Assembly (NCBI RefSeq): GCF_014396785.1
Contig: NZ_CP060718.1
Location: 764,501-828,500 of the forward strand
Origin: Sphingomonas lutea
GTDB lineage: Bacteria; Pseudomonadota; Alphaproteobacteria; Sphingomonadales; Sphingomonadaceae
Direction: 5' to 3'
Length of the DNA stretch: 64,000 nt
Notes under the pieces: generated by a model
The model's input: the letters and a program-made list of their open reading frames with translations, nothing else
Databases searched by the model: none
Told to the model about the DNA's origin: nothing
Program-made: the position numbers and the translations under genes
In this document: positions 36,389 through 46,216 of the stretch, one piece after another
Position numbering within the stretch: the stretch's first letter is position 1
Layout of the letters: every line of letters begins with the position of its first letter

Positions 36389-37420
36389 ATGTTGAAAACG
36401 CGGTCGCAACAAAAAGCTCAGGTCATGCCCGTGACCGGCGGGCGCTCGCGTCCTCGGATCGCATTGCTGTCGAACCCGAAATCGACCGGCAACGTCGCGC
36501 AATTGCCGCGGATCCGCGCCTTTTGCGCCGACCATCCCGATATCTTTCACTATGAAGTGGAGCACGCCAACCAGGTCGGCCAGGCGATGAAGACCATTGC
36601 CCAGATCCGGCCCAAGGTGCTGGCGATCAACGGCGGCGACGGCACGGTCCAGGCCGCCTTGACCGAGATTCACAACGGCGGGCATTTCGGCGACGAGCCG
36701 CCGCCGGTCGCGGTGCTGCCGAGCGGCAAGACCAACCTGATCGCGATCGACCTGGGCGCGCGTGGCGACCCGATCGCCGCGCTCGAGCGGCTGATCGAGC
36801 TTGCGCAGGCCGATCTGGCGCCCTTCATCGTCCACCGCGAGCTGATCGCGCTTCGGCACAGCGGAAACCTCGATCGTCCGGCGATCGGCATGTTCCTGGG
36901 CGGCGCGGGATTGGCCGAGACGATGATCTGGTGCCGCGACAAGGTCTATCCGTTGGGTCTTCCGAACGGCGTCGCGCATGTGATCACCGCGATCGCGCTG
37001 ATCATGAAGACGCTTCTGCGCGTCCGGGCGAGCTTCCTGCCGCCTGACTTCAAGCCGATGCAGGTTTCGATGCGCGAGGCCGGCAATACGCTGAGCGGGC
37101 GCTATTCGCTGCTTGCCGTCACCACGCTGGAGAAATTGCTGCTGTCGGGCGAATTGGTTGCGGGCCGCGGCGGTTCGCTCAAGCTGCTGGCGATCGACGA
37201 GCGCCCGCTGACGCTCATTCGCGCCTTTTTTGCGAGCATCATCGGCAAGATCGGGACATCGCACGTGCGCGGCGTCCATTTCGAGGAAGCCGACGAAATC
37301 ACCATCGAGGGTGAAAGCAGCAACGTCATCCTGGATGGCGAGACCTTCCGTGCCGAGCTTGGCCGGCCGATCATGCTGAGCCCCGCCCAGCCGCTATCCT
37401 TCGTCAAGCTGGCGGCGTAA
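36389..37420 (+). CDS. Diacylglycerol/ceramide-type lipid kinase (DAGK catalytic domain)
   Basis: 343-residue soluble or peripheral kinase of the YegS/DgkB/sphingosine-kinase superfamily. Signatures are NPKSTGN (29-35), NGGDGTVQAAL (from 81, nucleotide binding) and LPSGKTN (110-116), followed by a beta-rich second domain ending EITIEGESSNVILDGETF. It phosphorylates a lipid hydroxyl with ATP; diacylglycerol, sphingoid base or ceramide are all possible from family knowledge. Its place next to a Tam41-like gene and near spt-acp makes ceramide the attractive candidate. As I recall, Caulobacter CpgB, a ceramide kinase, belongs to this superfamily and lies near spt. An internal ATG at 36425 is an alternative start. 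Confidence 0.85.
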   Translation: MLKTRSQQKAQVMPVTGGRSRPRIALLSNPKSTGNVAQLPRIRAFCADHPDIFHYEVEHANQVGQAMKTIAQIRPKVLAINGGDGTVQAALTEIHNGGHFGDEPPPVAVLPSGKTNLIAIDLGARGDPIAALERLIELAQADLAPFIVHRELIALRHSGNLDRPAIGMFLGGAGLAETMIWCRDKVYPLGLPNGVAHVITAIALIMKTLLRVRASFLPPDFKPMQVSMREAGNTLSGRYSLLAVTTLEKLLLSGELVAGRGGSLKLLAIDERPLTLIRAFFASIIGKIGTSHVRGVHFEEADEITIEGESSNVILDGETFRAELGRPIMLSPAQPLSFVKLAA

Positions 37421-37430
37421 TCTTCCAGGC

Positions 37431-38309
37431 ATGAGCGAATTGCGGCGGCTTGTCGCCGAAGAGCTGGAGCAGCGGGTCGACCCGCGCGTCACGGCGATGG
37501 CGGCGGCGATTGCGGCCAAGCACGGGGCGGCGAGCCGCGCCGTGATGTTCTACGGATCGTGCCTGCGCCAGCGCGAATTCGATGGCCTGTTGCTCGATTT
37601 TTACCTGATCGTTTCGGATTATCGCAGCGCGTACGACAAACGCTGGCTAGCGATCGCCAACCGGCTGATTCCGCCCAACGTCTTTTACGTCGAGCATGGC
37701 GGGCTTGCCGCCAAATATGCCGTGCTGAGCGAGGCCGATTTCGCGCACGAATGCTCGCCCCAAGCATGGCAGGTGTCGACCGCGGCGCGGTTCGCGCAGC
37801 CGGTGCGGCTGGTGTGGCGTGTCGACGAAGCGGCGGGGGCGAGGGCCGGGGACGCGGTTGCGGCGGCGGTGCGCACGCTGCTGCACTGGGCGTTGCCGCA
37901 GCATGACGGAAGCGACGGCCTCAACCTGTGGAAGGGCGCCTTCGACAAGACGCTTGCAGCCGAACTGCGCGCCGAGCGGAGTGGGCGGGGCGCATCGTTC
38001 GTCGATGCCGAGCCGGAGCGCTATCGCAAGTTCGCCGAGGCAGCGCTTGCCGAGGGCATCGCGCCGGCGATGGGCCCGCAGCGCGCACAGCGCTGGTGGC
38101 GGGGCAAGCAGGTCAAGGGCAAGGTCTATTCGGTCGCGCGCCTCGCCAAAGCGAGTGCGACCTTTGCCGGGGGCGCCGATTATATCGCGTGGAAGATCAA
38201 CCGGCATGCGGGCACGGCGATCGAACTGAAACCGTGGCAGCGGCGCTGGCCGCTGGTCGCGGCGATCGGGCTGCTGCCCAAACTGATCAAATCCGGGGCG
38301 GTGCGCTAG
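37431..38309 (+). CDS. Tam41/Mmp37-like nucleotidyltransferase (putative lipid cytidylyltransferase)
   Basis: 292-residue soluble protein that I match, by order and spacing of blocks, to the mitochondrial phosphatidate cytidylyltransferase Tam41. The blocks are YGS (41-43), LDFYLIVSD (55-63, nucleotidyltransferase Asp), NVFYV (83-87), KYAVLSEADF (95-104) and ARFAQPVRLVW (119-129), followed by a C-terminal basic helix region (KVYSVARLAKASATFAGGADYIAWKI). Tam41 makes CDP-diacylglycerol from phosphatidate and CTP. It begins ten bases after the lipid kinase, so the pair could phosphorylate a lipid and then activate it with CTP. The assignment rests on visual motif matching, and substrate is inferred. 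Confidence 0.7.
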   Translation: MSELRRLVAEELEQRVDPRVTAMAAAIAAKHGAASRAVMFYGSCLRQREFDGLLLDFYLIVSDYRSAYDKRWLAIANRLIPPNVFYVEHGGLAAKYAVLSEADFAHECSPQAWQVSTAARFAQPVRLVWRVDEAAGARAGDAVAAAVRTLLHWALPQHDGSDGLNLWKGAFDKTLAAELRAERSGRGASFVDAEPERYRKFAEAALAEGIAPAMGPQRAQRWWRGKQVKGKVYSVARLAKASATFAGGADYIAWKINRHAGTAIELKPWQRRWPLVAAIGLLPKLIKSGAVR

Positions 38310-38311
38310 CA

Positions 38312-38332
38312 GGCGCGGCGTAGATCCGCGCC
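38312..38332. repeat. Short hairpin, family F
   Basis: GGCGCGG (38312-38318), spacer CGTAGAT, CCGCGCC (38326-38332), then GTCGGTC. A near-identical hairpin lies at 52472-52497 (spacer GAGTGGAT, then GTCGATC). Both sit between convergent genes, so they may act as bidirectional attenuators, but there is no U-run. Confidence 0.5.
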
Positions 38333-38429
38333 GTCGGTCCTGTTCGCTTGGCGGCAGGCCGTCCGGCTTTCGCCGTCTCTTCGCCCAAGCTTCGCTTGCG
38401 GTCGCTCGGCTTCGTTTGGTCTCGGCGGC

Positions 38430-40418
38430 TCAGGCTTTCGCGGCGGCTGCGGACGGGCGGGGCGGGTCGATCGCGGTTCGGGCGAGGGCGGCGGAGACCG
38501 CGCCAGCAAGCGCGCCGACGGTGAATGGCTTGCGCAGCAGCTCGTGGCCGCGCAATTCGTCGCTCTCCCCGTCGCCGACATAGCCAGTCACGAACAGCAC
38601 CGCGAAATCGCGCTCGTAATTGGTGGTCAGATGCTTGATCAGTTCGGGCCCGGTCATCTCGGGCATGATCACGTCGGTGATCACCAGGTCGAATTCCCGC
38701 GCGTGGAACAGTTCGATCGCTTCGGCGCCGCTGGAGCAGGCCACCGGATCGTAATCTAGGTCCTCGAGCGCATCGACGGTTGCGGTGCGGACGCGCGGAT
38801 CGTCCTCCACCAGCAGGATGCGCGCGCCCGGGACGTGGACATCCTCCTCGGCGGCGCGCTGCACGGCGGGGTGGACGCGGACCTTGGCTTCGACTTCGGT
38901 ACGCGGCAGGTAGATGGCGACGGTCGTGCCCTTGCCGACCTCGCTTTCGATCCCGACCTCCCCGCCCGACTGATGGGCGAAACCGAAGATCTGGCTAAGG
39001 CCGAGGCCCGTGCCCTTGCCAACCGGCTTGGTGGTGAAAAAAGGCTCGAACGCATGTTCGAGGACATCGGACGTCATGCCGCAGCCGGTGTCGGTGACGG
39101 AGATCTTCACATATTGACCGGGCCGGACGTCGCCGACTTCGTTGGCGGCGAGCGTCACGTTGGCGGTGGCGATGCGCATCATGCCCTGGCCGTCCATGGC
39201 GTCGCGGGCGTTGACGGCGAGGTTGACGATCGCATTTTCCAGCTGATGCGGGTCGACGTAGCTCGGCCAGGTTTCGGGATCGAGCTCGACATCGACCTTG
39301 ATCCGCTCGCCCAGCGTACGGTCGAGGAGGTCGGACATGCCGTTGATCAGGTCGCGGCTGTCGACGCGCTCGGGAAGGAGGGGCTCTGACCGCGCAAAGG
39401 ACAGCAGGCGGCGGGTGAGGGCGGCGGCTCGGGTCGCGCCCTCCATCGCATTCTGCAGGTGCATCAACACCTCCCGCCGAGGCCCATTCAGGCGGCGCTG
39501 AGCAAGGTCGATGCCGCCGACGACGACCGCGAGCATGTTGTTGAAGTCGTGCGCTATGCCGCCGGTGAGCTGGCCCACGGCTTCCATTTTCTGGACCTGG
39601 CGGAGCTGCGCCTCGGCCGCTTCGCGCTCCATCGCTTCGGCCTTGAGTGCCTGGTTGGCTTCCCACAATTCCTGGGTGCGGTCGCGCACCGCGACCTCGA
39701 GATTCTCGGCGCGCTCGGCCTCGCTTTCGGCCTGGCGCCGGGCGGCCGCATTTTGCCGCAGCGCCTGCACCGCCACCACGCCTAGCGAGATGGCACCGAT
39801 CCCAACGAGAATCCCAAGCCAGCTCAGGTAATCGGTGAGCCGATCGGCTTCGGCCGAGAAAAACTGGCTCTGCTCGATGCGTTCGCGCAACGCGCGCCGT
39901 TCGCTGACGATGATCTCATTGAGCTTGGAGTCGAGTTGGCGCAGCGTGCCGGACCGGCCCGCCTGGTAGAAGTAGCTGATGCCGCTCTGATCCTGCCCGG
40001 CAAGGGCAGCACGGGCGGCGATCGCCAGTTCTTCGCCACGGACGCGATAAAGCCTCTCAAGCTCCTGGACGCGCGCTTCCTGCTGTTCGTTGCCACGGAT
40101 CAGTCGCGCCAATTGGCGGATCTGGTGGCCGGCGACTGCCCAATCGTTCGAATAAAGCGCGCCGGTCTCAGCCTGCTCATCGAGCACGAACCGGCCAAGC
40201 GCGGCTTCGGCGCGGGAGATGTTGGAGCTGACGTTGCGGACGACCAGCGCGACGTCATACGCCCGCCGCTCCGCGCTCAAGGCCTGTTCGCGGGCGTCGT
40301 TGGCGAATTTGACGAGGAAAACCATCGCCAGCAGCACCAGGGCCGCAAGCAGGCCCGCTCCGGCCGCGCCACCCCGCCGCCAGTCAAAGCGAACGTCGTC
40401 GTCCCCGTCCCCGATCAT
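38430..40418 (-). CDS. Hybrid sensor histidine kinase with receiver domain
   Basis: Inner-membrane kinase of 662 residues. Two membrane helices (about 15-37 and 200-222) enclose a helical periplasmic CHASE3-like sensor; a coiled coil (residues 223-285) leads to the HisKA box [20 protein letters not shown]. The ATPase domain has [16 protein letters not shown] and [16 protein letters not shown]-terminal receiver has [10 protein letters not shown], the phosphoacceptor in [11 protein letters not shown], and LLRKPF. The layout and H-box wording are of the CckA-like subgroup. It lies between the lipid-kinase pair and spt; a regulatory link to envelope lipids is possible but unproven. Confidence 0.92.
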   Translation of the reverse strand: MIGDGDDDVRFDWRRGGAAGAGLLAALVLLAMVFLVKFANDAREQALSAERRAYDVALVVRNVSSNISRAEAALGRFVLDEQAETGALYSNDWAVAGHQIRQLARLIRGNEQQEARVQELERLYRVRGEELAIAARAALAGQDQSGISYFYQAGRSGTLRQLDSKLNEIIVSERRALRERIEQSQFFSAEADRLTDYLSWLGILVGIGAISLGVVAVQALRQNAAARRQAESEAERAENLEVAVRDRTQELWEANQALKAEAMEREAAEAQLRQVQKMEAVGQLTGGIAHDFNNMLAVVVGGIDLAQRRLNGPRREVLMHLQNAMEGATRAAALTRRLLSFARSEPLLPERVDSRDLINGMSDLLDRTLGERIKVDVELDPETWPSYVDPHQLENAIVNLAVNARDAMDGQGMMRIATANVTLAANEVGDVRPGQYVKISVTDTGCGMTSDVLEHAFEPFFTTKPVGKGTGLGLSQIFGFAHQSGGEVGIESEVGKGTTVAIYLPRTEVEAKVRVHPAVQRAAEEDVHVPGARILLVEDDPRVRTATVDALEDLDYDPVACSSGAEAIELFHAREFDLVITDVIMPEMTGPELIKHLTTNYERDFAVLFVTGYVGDGESDELRGHELLRKPFTVGALAGAVSAALARTAIDPPRPSAAAAKA

Positions 40419-40474
40419 GCCGGCAATCTAGCCCTGTTAACCTTTGGGCGAAACCCAAAGCGGCAAAAGTTCCT

Positions 40475-41692
40475 TCAGCTTATGCAGCCCGTGGCACGGC
40501 CCGCCGCAGCGAACATGCCCAAAATCTCCGTGACCTGCGCTTCCGTGTGGAGGGTGCACAGCGAACAGCGGAGCAGGGTCATGTTGGCCGGGGTCGCCGG
40601 CGGACGGGCGAGATTGACGTAAAGCCCCTCGCGAAGAAGCGCTTCCCACATCGCCGCGCCGGTTTCGAGGTCCGGCATGATGACCGCGATGATCGCCGAT
40701 TGCGTCTCCTCGGTGCCGAGCGTGAACCCGAGCTGTTTAAGGCCCGTGTGAAGCCGCTTGCTGTTTTCCCAAAGGTGCGCGCGCTTGTCGGCGCTGTGCA
40801 TCAGCTTGCGGATCGAGGTCGTGGCGGTGGCGACGACCGAGGGCGGGAGCGAGGCGGTGAACACATAGGGCCGACAGACCAGCCGCAGGATTTCGAACTT
40901 GGGGTGGTTCGAGACGCAAAAGCCGCCGACGGTGCCGACCGACTTGGAAAAGGTGCCGATGATGAAATCGACATCGTCGATCACGCCCTGCGCTTCGGCG
41001 ACGCCGCGGCCGTTTTCGCCGATGAAGCCCATCGAATGGGCCTCGTCGACCAGCACCATCGCGCCCGCCGCCTTGCACACCGCGATCATCTGCTTGAGCG
41101 GGGCGACGTCGCCGAGCATCGAATAAACGCCTTCGAGGACGACCAGCTTGCCCGTTTCGGGCGGCAAGCGCTTGAGGCGCTTTTCGAGGGCTTCGACGTC
41201 ATTGTGGCGGAAGGGCACGATCTGCGCATTGCCGAGCGCGCAGCCGTCATAGATCGACGCGTGGCTGTCGATGTCGAGGATGATGTAATCCTCTTTGCCG
41301 GCAATGGTCGAAATGATCCCGAGATTGGCCTGGTAGCCGGTCGAAAAGACCATGGCGTGATCCATGGCGTAAAAGTCCTTGAGCGCCTCCTCGACCGCCT
41401 TGTGGCCGACATAGGTGCCGTTGAGCACGCGGCTGCCGGTGGTGCCCGATCCGAATTCGTCGAGCGCCTTGTGGCCGGCGGCGATGACGTCCGGGTCGAA
41501 GGTCATGCCCATGTAATTGTAGGTGCCGAGCAGGATCGTGCGTCGGCCGTTGCAGATGGCGACGGTCGGGCTTTCGACCTTTTCCATGACCAAGTTGAAG
41601 GGGTCGGTGACGCCGGTCGCGAGGAGGCCTTCGCGCATTTCGATCAGCGGGTCGAACTTGGAGAAGAGGTCGGTCATCGTCTTTGTTTCCAT
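40475..41692 (-). CDS. spt: Serine palmitoyltransferase
   Basis: PLP-dependent alpha-oxoamine synthase that condenses L-serine with a fatty acyl thioester to 3-ketosphinganine, the first step of sphingolipid synthesis. The 405-residue protein has GTYNYMGMTFDPDV, the substrate-gating GSGTTGSRVLNGTY, the cofactor-stacking His144 (DIDSHAS), DEAHSMG (216-222) and the PLP Lys250 in GTFSKSVGTVGGF. Other AOS enzymes (KBL, BioF, HemA) differ; the dedicated acyl carrier protein and SDR next door argue strongly for Spt. An internal ATG at 41677 is an alternative start. Confidence 0.92.
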   Translation of the reverse strand: METKTMTDLFSKFDPLIEMREGLLATGVTDPFNLVMEKVESPTVAICNGRRTILLGTYNYMGMTFDPDVIAAGHKALDEFGSGTTGSRVLNGTYVGHKAVEEALKDFYAMDHAMVFSTGYQANLGIISTIAGKEDYIILDIDSHASIYDGCALGNAQIVPFRHNDVEALEKRLKRLPPETGKLVVLEGVYSMLGDVAPLKQMIAVCKAAGAMVLVDEAHSMGFIGENGRGVAEAQGVIDDVDFIIGTFSKSVGTVGGFCVSNHPKFEILRLVCRPYVFTASLPPSVVATATTSIRKLMHSADKRAHLWENSKRLHTGLKQLGFTLGTEETQSAIIAVIMPDLETGAAMWEALLREGLYVNLARPPATPANMTLLRCSLCTLHTEAQVTEILGMFAAAGRATGCIS

Positions 41693-41731
41693 GCTCCTTG
41701 CCCGCTCGTCCTGCGTAGCAGCTCCAGCGGC

Positions 41732-41795
41732 GTATCGAAGAACCGTGGTGCGTCCTTCGATACGGGCCTTCGACTTCGCTCAGTCCCTGCTCAGA
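41732..41795. repeat. Palindromic repeat, family D (copy 1, spt-acp gap)
   Basis: GTATCGAAG (41732-41740) and CTTCGATAC (41755-41763) form a hairpin, followed by GGGCCTTCGACTTCGCTCAGT and TCAGAATGAGCG. The same ordered pieces occur at 43054-43151. It occupies the 120-base gap between acp and spt. Confidence 0.65.
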
Positions 41796-41815
41796 ATGAG
41801 CGGCGATTGGGCGGT

Positions 41816-42058
41816 TTACGCCTTCAACTTCCCCAGCGCGTCGACCAGCTGGCCGACGGTTTCGATCTCGGCCTGCATGTTCATGGAGATGATCACGTCG
41901 AATTCGTCTTCGATATTGGCGACAAAATCGAGCACGGTGAGGCTGTCCCATTCAAGATCCTGGGCGAAGCGCGTCGCCTCGCCGACGTCGACGCCCTTCT
42001 TGTTGAACGGCGCGATCATCTCGAGGACTTTGGCGAGGGTCTGCTGGCGGTCGGACAT
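41816..42058 (-). CDS. Acyl carrier protein of the sphingolipid locus
   Basis: 80-residue acidic carrier protein; the pantetheine-bearing Ser lies in DLEWDSLTVLDFV, the standard DSL site. It differs from the housekeeping AcpP in the surrounding sequence (FDVIISMNMQAEIETV) and lies directly upstream of spt on the same strand, matching the dedicated ACP that supplies the acyl thioester to bacterial Spt. I start at the ATG at 42058 (MSDRQQTLAK). Confidence 0.9.
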   Translation of the reverse strand: MSDRQQTLAKVLEMIAPFNKKGVDVGEATRFAQDLEWDSLTVLDFVANIEDEFDVIISMNMQAEIETVGQLVDALGKLKA

Positions 42059-42119
42059 GGCGTTCCCGTAGTGGTGCGCCGCGGGCATCGCAACGCATTG
42101 GGGCGAAGATGCGGCGGGA

Positions 42120-43037
42120 CTAGAGCCAGCCTTTGGCGCGGTACCAGTCGGCGGTTTCCTTGAGCCCCCGCACGGCGTCGACTTTGGGCGCCCACAGCGA
42201 TGGTGGGGCTGCCAGGCGCGGGTTCGCGACCCAGTCGCGGTGCGAGAAGTAAGCGGCGCGGTCGGGGGTCAGCTTGGCCTTGTCACGGCGCACGAGGCGG
42301 TCGGCGCGGGCGGCGAGCTTGAGCAGCGGCGCCGGCGCGGCCAGAATGGCGGGGCGCGTGCCGATCGCAGCGCCAAGCGCGCGGCCGAATTCGCGATGGC
42401 TGTAGCCGCCGGGATGCCCGTCATCGCATTCGATGGTAAGGCCGCTGGGCGCGGCGGGATCGGCCAGCGCCAGGAGCAGGCGCGCGAGGTCGCCGACATG
42501 GATCAGCGACAGGCGGCCCCTGGGCGGCATGATGAGGAGGCGGTGACGGGCCATGCGGAACAGTTCGAGCGTTTCGCGGTCGCCGGGGCCGTAGACGGCG
42601 GGCGGGCGAACAATCGCCCAGTCGAGCCCGGAGCCCTGCACCAGCGCCTCCGACCGGGCCTTCGACGCGCCGTAGAGCGACAGCTTGGGTTCGCGCGCTG
42701 CCAGCGAGGAAACGTGGACGAAGCGCTTGGCGCCGCCGGCGGTCGCGGCGGCAAGCATGGCGAGCGTGCCCGCGACATTGCCCTGCGCGAAGCCCGCGGC
42801 ATCGGGCGCGTTGATCACCCCGGCGACGTGGATGACCGCGTCGGCGCCTTCGACGAGGCGCTTGAGCGTCGCGGGCTGCTCGAGGTCGCCCGCGACCCAG
42901 GTGACGCCCGTGCGCGGCGCCTGGTCGCGGCGGGTCAGCGCGAGGATGTCGTGGCCGGCGGCGAGGGCGTGGTCGATGACATGCGACCCGACGAATCCGG
43001 TGCCGCCGGTCAGCGCCACTCTCAAGGGCGTCCTCAC
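42120..43037 (-). CDS. NAD(P)-dependent extended SDR, candidate ceramide/ketosphinganine reductase
   Basis: 305-residue extended short-chain dehydrogenase: the dinucleotide loop is LTGGTGFVGSHV at the N-terminus, then HVAGVI, HVSSLAAREP and the catalytic YGASK (Tyr/Lys). In Caulobacter and sphingomonads an SDR of this kind (CerR) lies beside spt and acp and reduces the 3-keto group on the sphingoid or ceramide intermediate. Position and family fit; the substrate is inferred. It is upstream of acp on the same strand, so SDR-acp-spt probably form an operon. Confidence 0.88.
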   Translation of the reverse strand: MRTPLRVALTGGTGFVGSHVIDHALAAGHDILALTRRDQAPRTGVTWVAGDLEQPATLKRLVEGADAVIHVAGVINAPDAAGFAQGNVAGTLAMLAAATAGGAKRFVHVSSLAAREPKLSLYGASKARSEALVQGSGLDWAIVRPPAVYGPGDRETLELFRMARHRLLIMPPRGRLSLIHVGDLARLLLALADPAAPSGLTIECDDGHPGGYSHREFGRALGAAIGTRPAILAAPAPLLKLAARADRLVRRDKAKLTPDRAAYFSHRDWVANPRLAAPPSLWAPKVDAVRGLKETADWYRAKGWL

Positions 43038-43053
43038 GCCTTGTCTCCGCTAG

Positions 43054-43151
43054 TCCTGAGGAGGCACTGAGCGAAGCCGAAGGCCCGTCTCGAAGGATTG
43101 TGCCTCGTCCTTCGAGACGCCATTTCGACTTCGCTCAATGGCTCCTCAGGA
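43054..43151. repeat. Palindromic repeat, family D (copy 2, obgE-SDR gap)
   Basis: A nested palindrome of about 98 bases. The outer arms are TCCTGAGGAG at the left end and GGCTCCTCAGGA at the right, next inner arms GAGCGAAG and CTTCGCTC, and the core is GTCTCGAAGGA / TCCTTCGAGAC (43087-43097 and 43108-43118). It fills most of the gap between obgE and the SDR gene. Confidence 0.75.
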
Positions 43152-43182
43152 TGAACGGGAAAAAGTTCAGCCCGTTCCACGG

Positions 43183-44289
<1,107 letters not shown>

Positions 44290-44341
44290 TCACACCCCGC
44301 TCGCTGCCGTGCAGGGCGGGCGCGAGTGGCGCCCGTCGCGT

Positions 44342-45526
44342 TCAATGCTGGGGATTGCCCGCAGCCGCTTTGGGCCGAGCTGCGAAGCGGATGATCGCAA
44401 AGCCCACGATGGCCGATAGGAACGATCCGCTCAATATTCCGAGCTTCACATCGTCGATCTGTTGGGGATCGCTGAACGCGAGTGTGCCGATGAACAGGCT
44501 CATGGTGAAGCCGATCCCGCACAGGATCGCGATCCCATAGACCTGCAGCCAGGTCGCGCCCCGCGGCCGGCTGCCCCAGCCGAACGCGACGGCCAGGCGG
44601 ACACTGCCAAAGATGGCCACCTGCTTGCCGACGAAGAGCCCCGCAGCCACCGCGAGCGGGAGCGGAGCGAGCAAGGCGGCGACGTTTAGCCCGGCGAGCG
44701 ACACGCCGGCATTGGCAAAGCCGAACAGCGGGACGATCAAATAGCCGACCCACGGCTCCAGCGCATGTTCGAGCCGGTGAAGGGGAGATTCCATGTCGTC
44801 GGGCGCGCCGGGGCTTGGGCGAATGGGAATCGTCAAGGCGGCAAGCACGCCGGCGACCGTGGCATGAACCCCCGAGGCGTAGGTCGCGACCCACAATGCA
44901 GCGGCGAGAAGGAGATAAATCGACAATCGCTGAACGCCGGCACGATTGAGCGCGGCCATGCCGGCGAGGATCGCGGCCGCGGCGGCGAGGGCCGCGAGGT
45001 TCAGGTCGCTCGTATAAGCGACGGCGATGATCGCGACCGCGCCGATGTCGTCGACCACCGCGACGGTGGTCAGGAATAGCTTGAGCGAGGCGGGCACGCG
45101 CTTGCCGAGGAGCGCGAGGACGCCGAGCGCGAAGGCGATGTCGGTCGCCGCGGGCACTGCCCAACCGCGCGCAAGGTCGGAGCCCGGCCCGACGATCACA
45201 AGGTAGATCAGCGCGGGGCCGGCCATTCCTGCTGCCGCGGCAATGATCGGCAGCCGGCGATCCGCCGGATTGGCCAACTCTCCGTCGAGGAACTCGCGCT
45301 TGATCTCCAGCCCGACGAGCAGGAAGAAACCGGCCATGAGCGCATCGTTGATCCAGTGGAGGACACTGAGCGGCCCCAGATAGGATTGCAGCGCGCCGAA
45401 ATAGGCAGGCGCGGCCGGGCTGTTGGCGATGACCAGCGCTACCGCGGCGGCGGCGATCAAAAGGATTCCGCCCGACGCCTCGTTGGTCAGGAATTCGCGC
45501 GTGATCGAGATAGGGCGGCGGCTCAT
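44342..45526 (-). CDS. nhaA: Na+/H+ antiporter NhaA
   Basis: Inner-membrane antiporter exchanging one Na+ for two H+, important for sodium and alkaline pH tolerance. 394 residues with about 12 helices; the paired aspartates of the ion site are in the VVDDIGAVAIIAVAYTSDL block, with AVPAATDIAFALGVLALLG preceding it. The ATG at 45526 is used; a GTG six bases upstream is possible. Confidence 0.95.
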   Translation of the reverse strand: MSRRPISITREFLTNEASGGILLIAAAAVALVIANSPAAPAYFGALQSYLGPLSVLHWINDALMAGFFLLVGLEIKREFLDGELANPADRRLPIIAAAAGMAGPALIYLVIVGPGSDLARGWAVPAATDIAFALGVLALLGKRVPASLKLFLTTVAVVDDIGAVAIIAVAYTSDLNLAALAAAAAILAGMAALNRAGVQRLSIYLLLAAALWVATYASGVHATVAGVLAALTIPIRPSPGAPDDMESPLHRLEHALEPWVGYLIVPLFGFANAGVSLAGLNVAALLAPLPLAVAAGLFVGKQVAIFGSVRLAVAFGWGSRPRGATWLQVYGIAILCGIGFTMSLFIGTLAFSDPQQIDDVKLGILSGSFLSAIVGFAIIRFAARPKAAAGNPQH

Positions 45527-45572
45527 CGCCACGCCATTGCGCAGCGCGCGTCGTTGTGTCGATCAAAACCGG

Positions 45573-46196
45573 CTAGTTGGCGCCCGCTTCCGCCTTTTCC
45601 GGCACGAGCACCAGCGTCTGGCCCTCCACGCGCCAGGAGGCGAGGCGCGAGAGGAAATTCATGCCGAGCACGTCGAAACCGCCAAGCGCGGGCGAGGTCA
45701 CAACCTTCAGGTCGGTAGCGGTGATACTGCCCACCTCCAGCCGCTGAACCGTCCCGGGACGAGCTTGAGTCATGCCGTTTGCGGTGCGCAGCATGATCGG
45801 CACGATGTCCACATCGCGCTCGATGCGGGCGGCAGCGGCGGTCTCGTCCGACAAAGCGGTGATGGTTGCGCCGCTGTCGATCAGCATGCGCCGCTCGACC
45901 CCATTGACCCGGACGTTGGCCCAGAAATGCCCGTCGCGCGACATGCGGATGCGCACTTCGTCGCCGACGACCTGCTGACGATCGAGGCCCAAGCTGGTCG
46001 CGATGCGCCCCAGTGTCGGTTCAAACGGTGCATGCTGAAGAAGCAGGAAAATGAGCAGCGCCATCACCGCAAATGAGAAAGCGAAGCGGATGAACCGTCC
46101 GACGTAGGGAAGCCGCTGGAGCAGGGTGATGAGGACAGCCGCCAGGACCGCGTAGATCGCAAGTTGCAGCCAGTCGGGGGCGGTCGTCGTCGGCAT
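45573..46196 (-). CDS. Membrane-anchored retropepsin-like aspartic protease (clan AA)
   Basis: 207 residues. Two N-terminal membrane helices (LAIYAVLAAVLITLL and FIRFAFSFAVMALLIFLLL) are followed by a single retroviral-type aspartic protease domain with the active-site loop RMLIDSGATITALS and the flap-side block GFDVLGMNFLSRL. Proteins of this type dimerise to form the active site and are widespread in alphaproteobacteria; substrates are not known. It follows the TetR gene by about 20 bases on the same strand. Confidence 0.88.
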   Translation of the reverse strand: MPTTTAPDWLQLAIYAVLAAVLITLLQRLPYVGRFIRFAFSFAVMALLIFLLLQHAPFEPTLGRIATSLGLDRQQVVGDEVRIRMSRDGHFWANVRVNGVERRMLIDSGATITALSDETAAAARIERDVDIVPIMLRTANGMTQARPGTVQRLEVGSITATDLKVVTSPALGGFDVLGMNFLSRLASWRVEGQTLVLVPEKAEAGAN

Positions 46197-46216
46197 ATGG
46201 AGCGCTCAGTCCGGGA

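Noticed and set aside
41676..41692. 5-aminolevulinate synthase or 2-amino-3-ketobutyrate ligase as the identity of spt
   Set aside because: Same enzyme superfamily, but the adjacent dedicated acyl carrier protein and SDR, and the wording of the gating loop, favour serine palmitoyltransferase.
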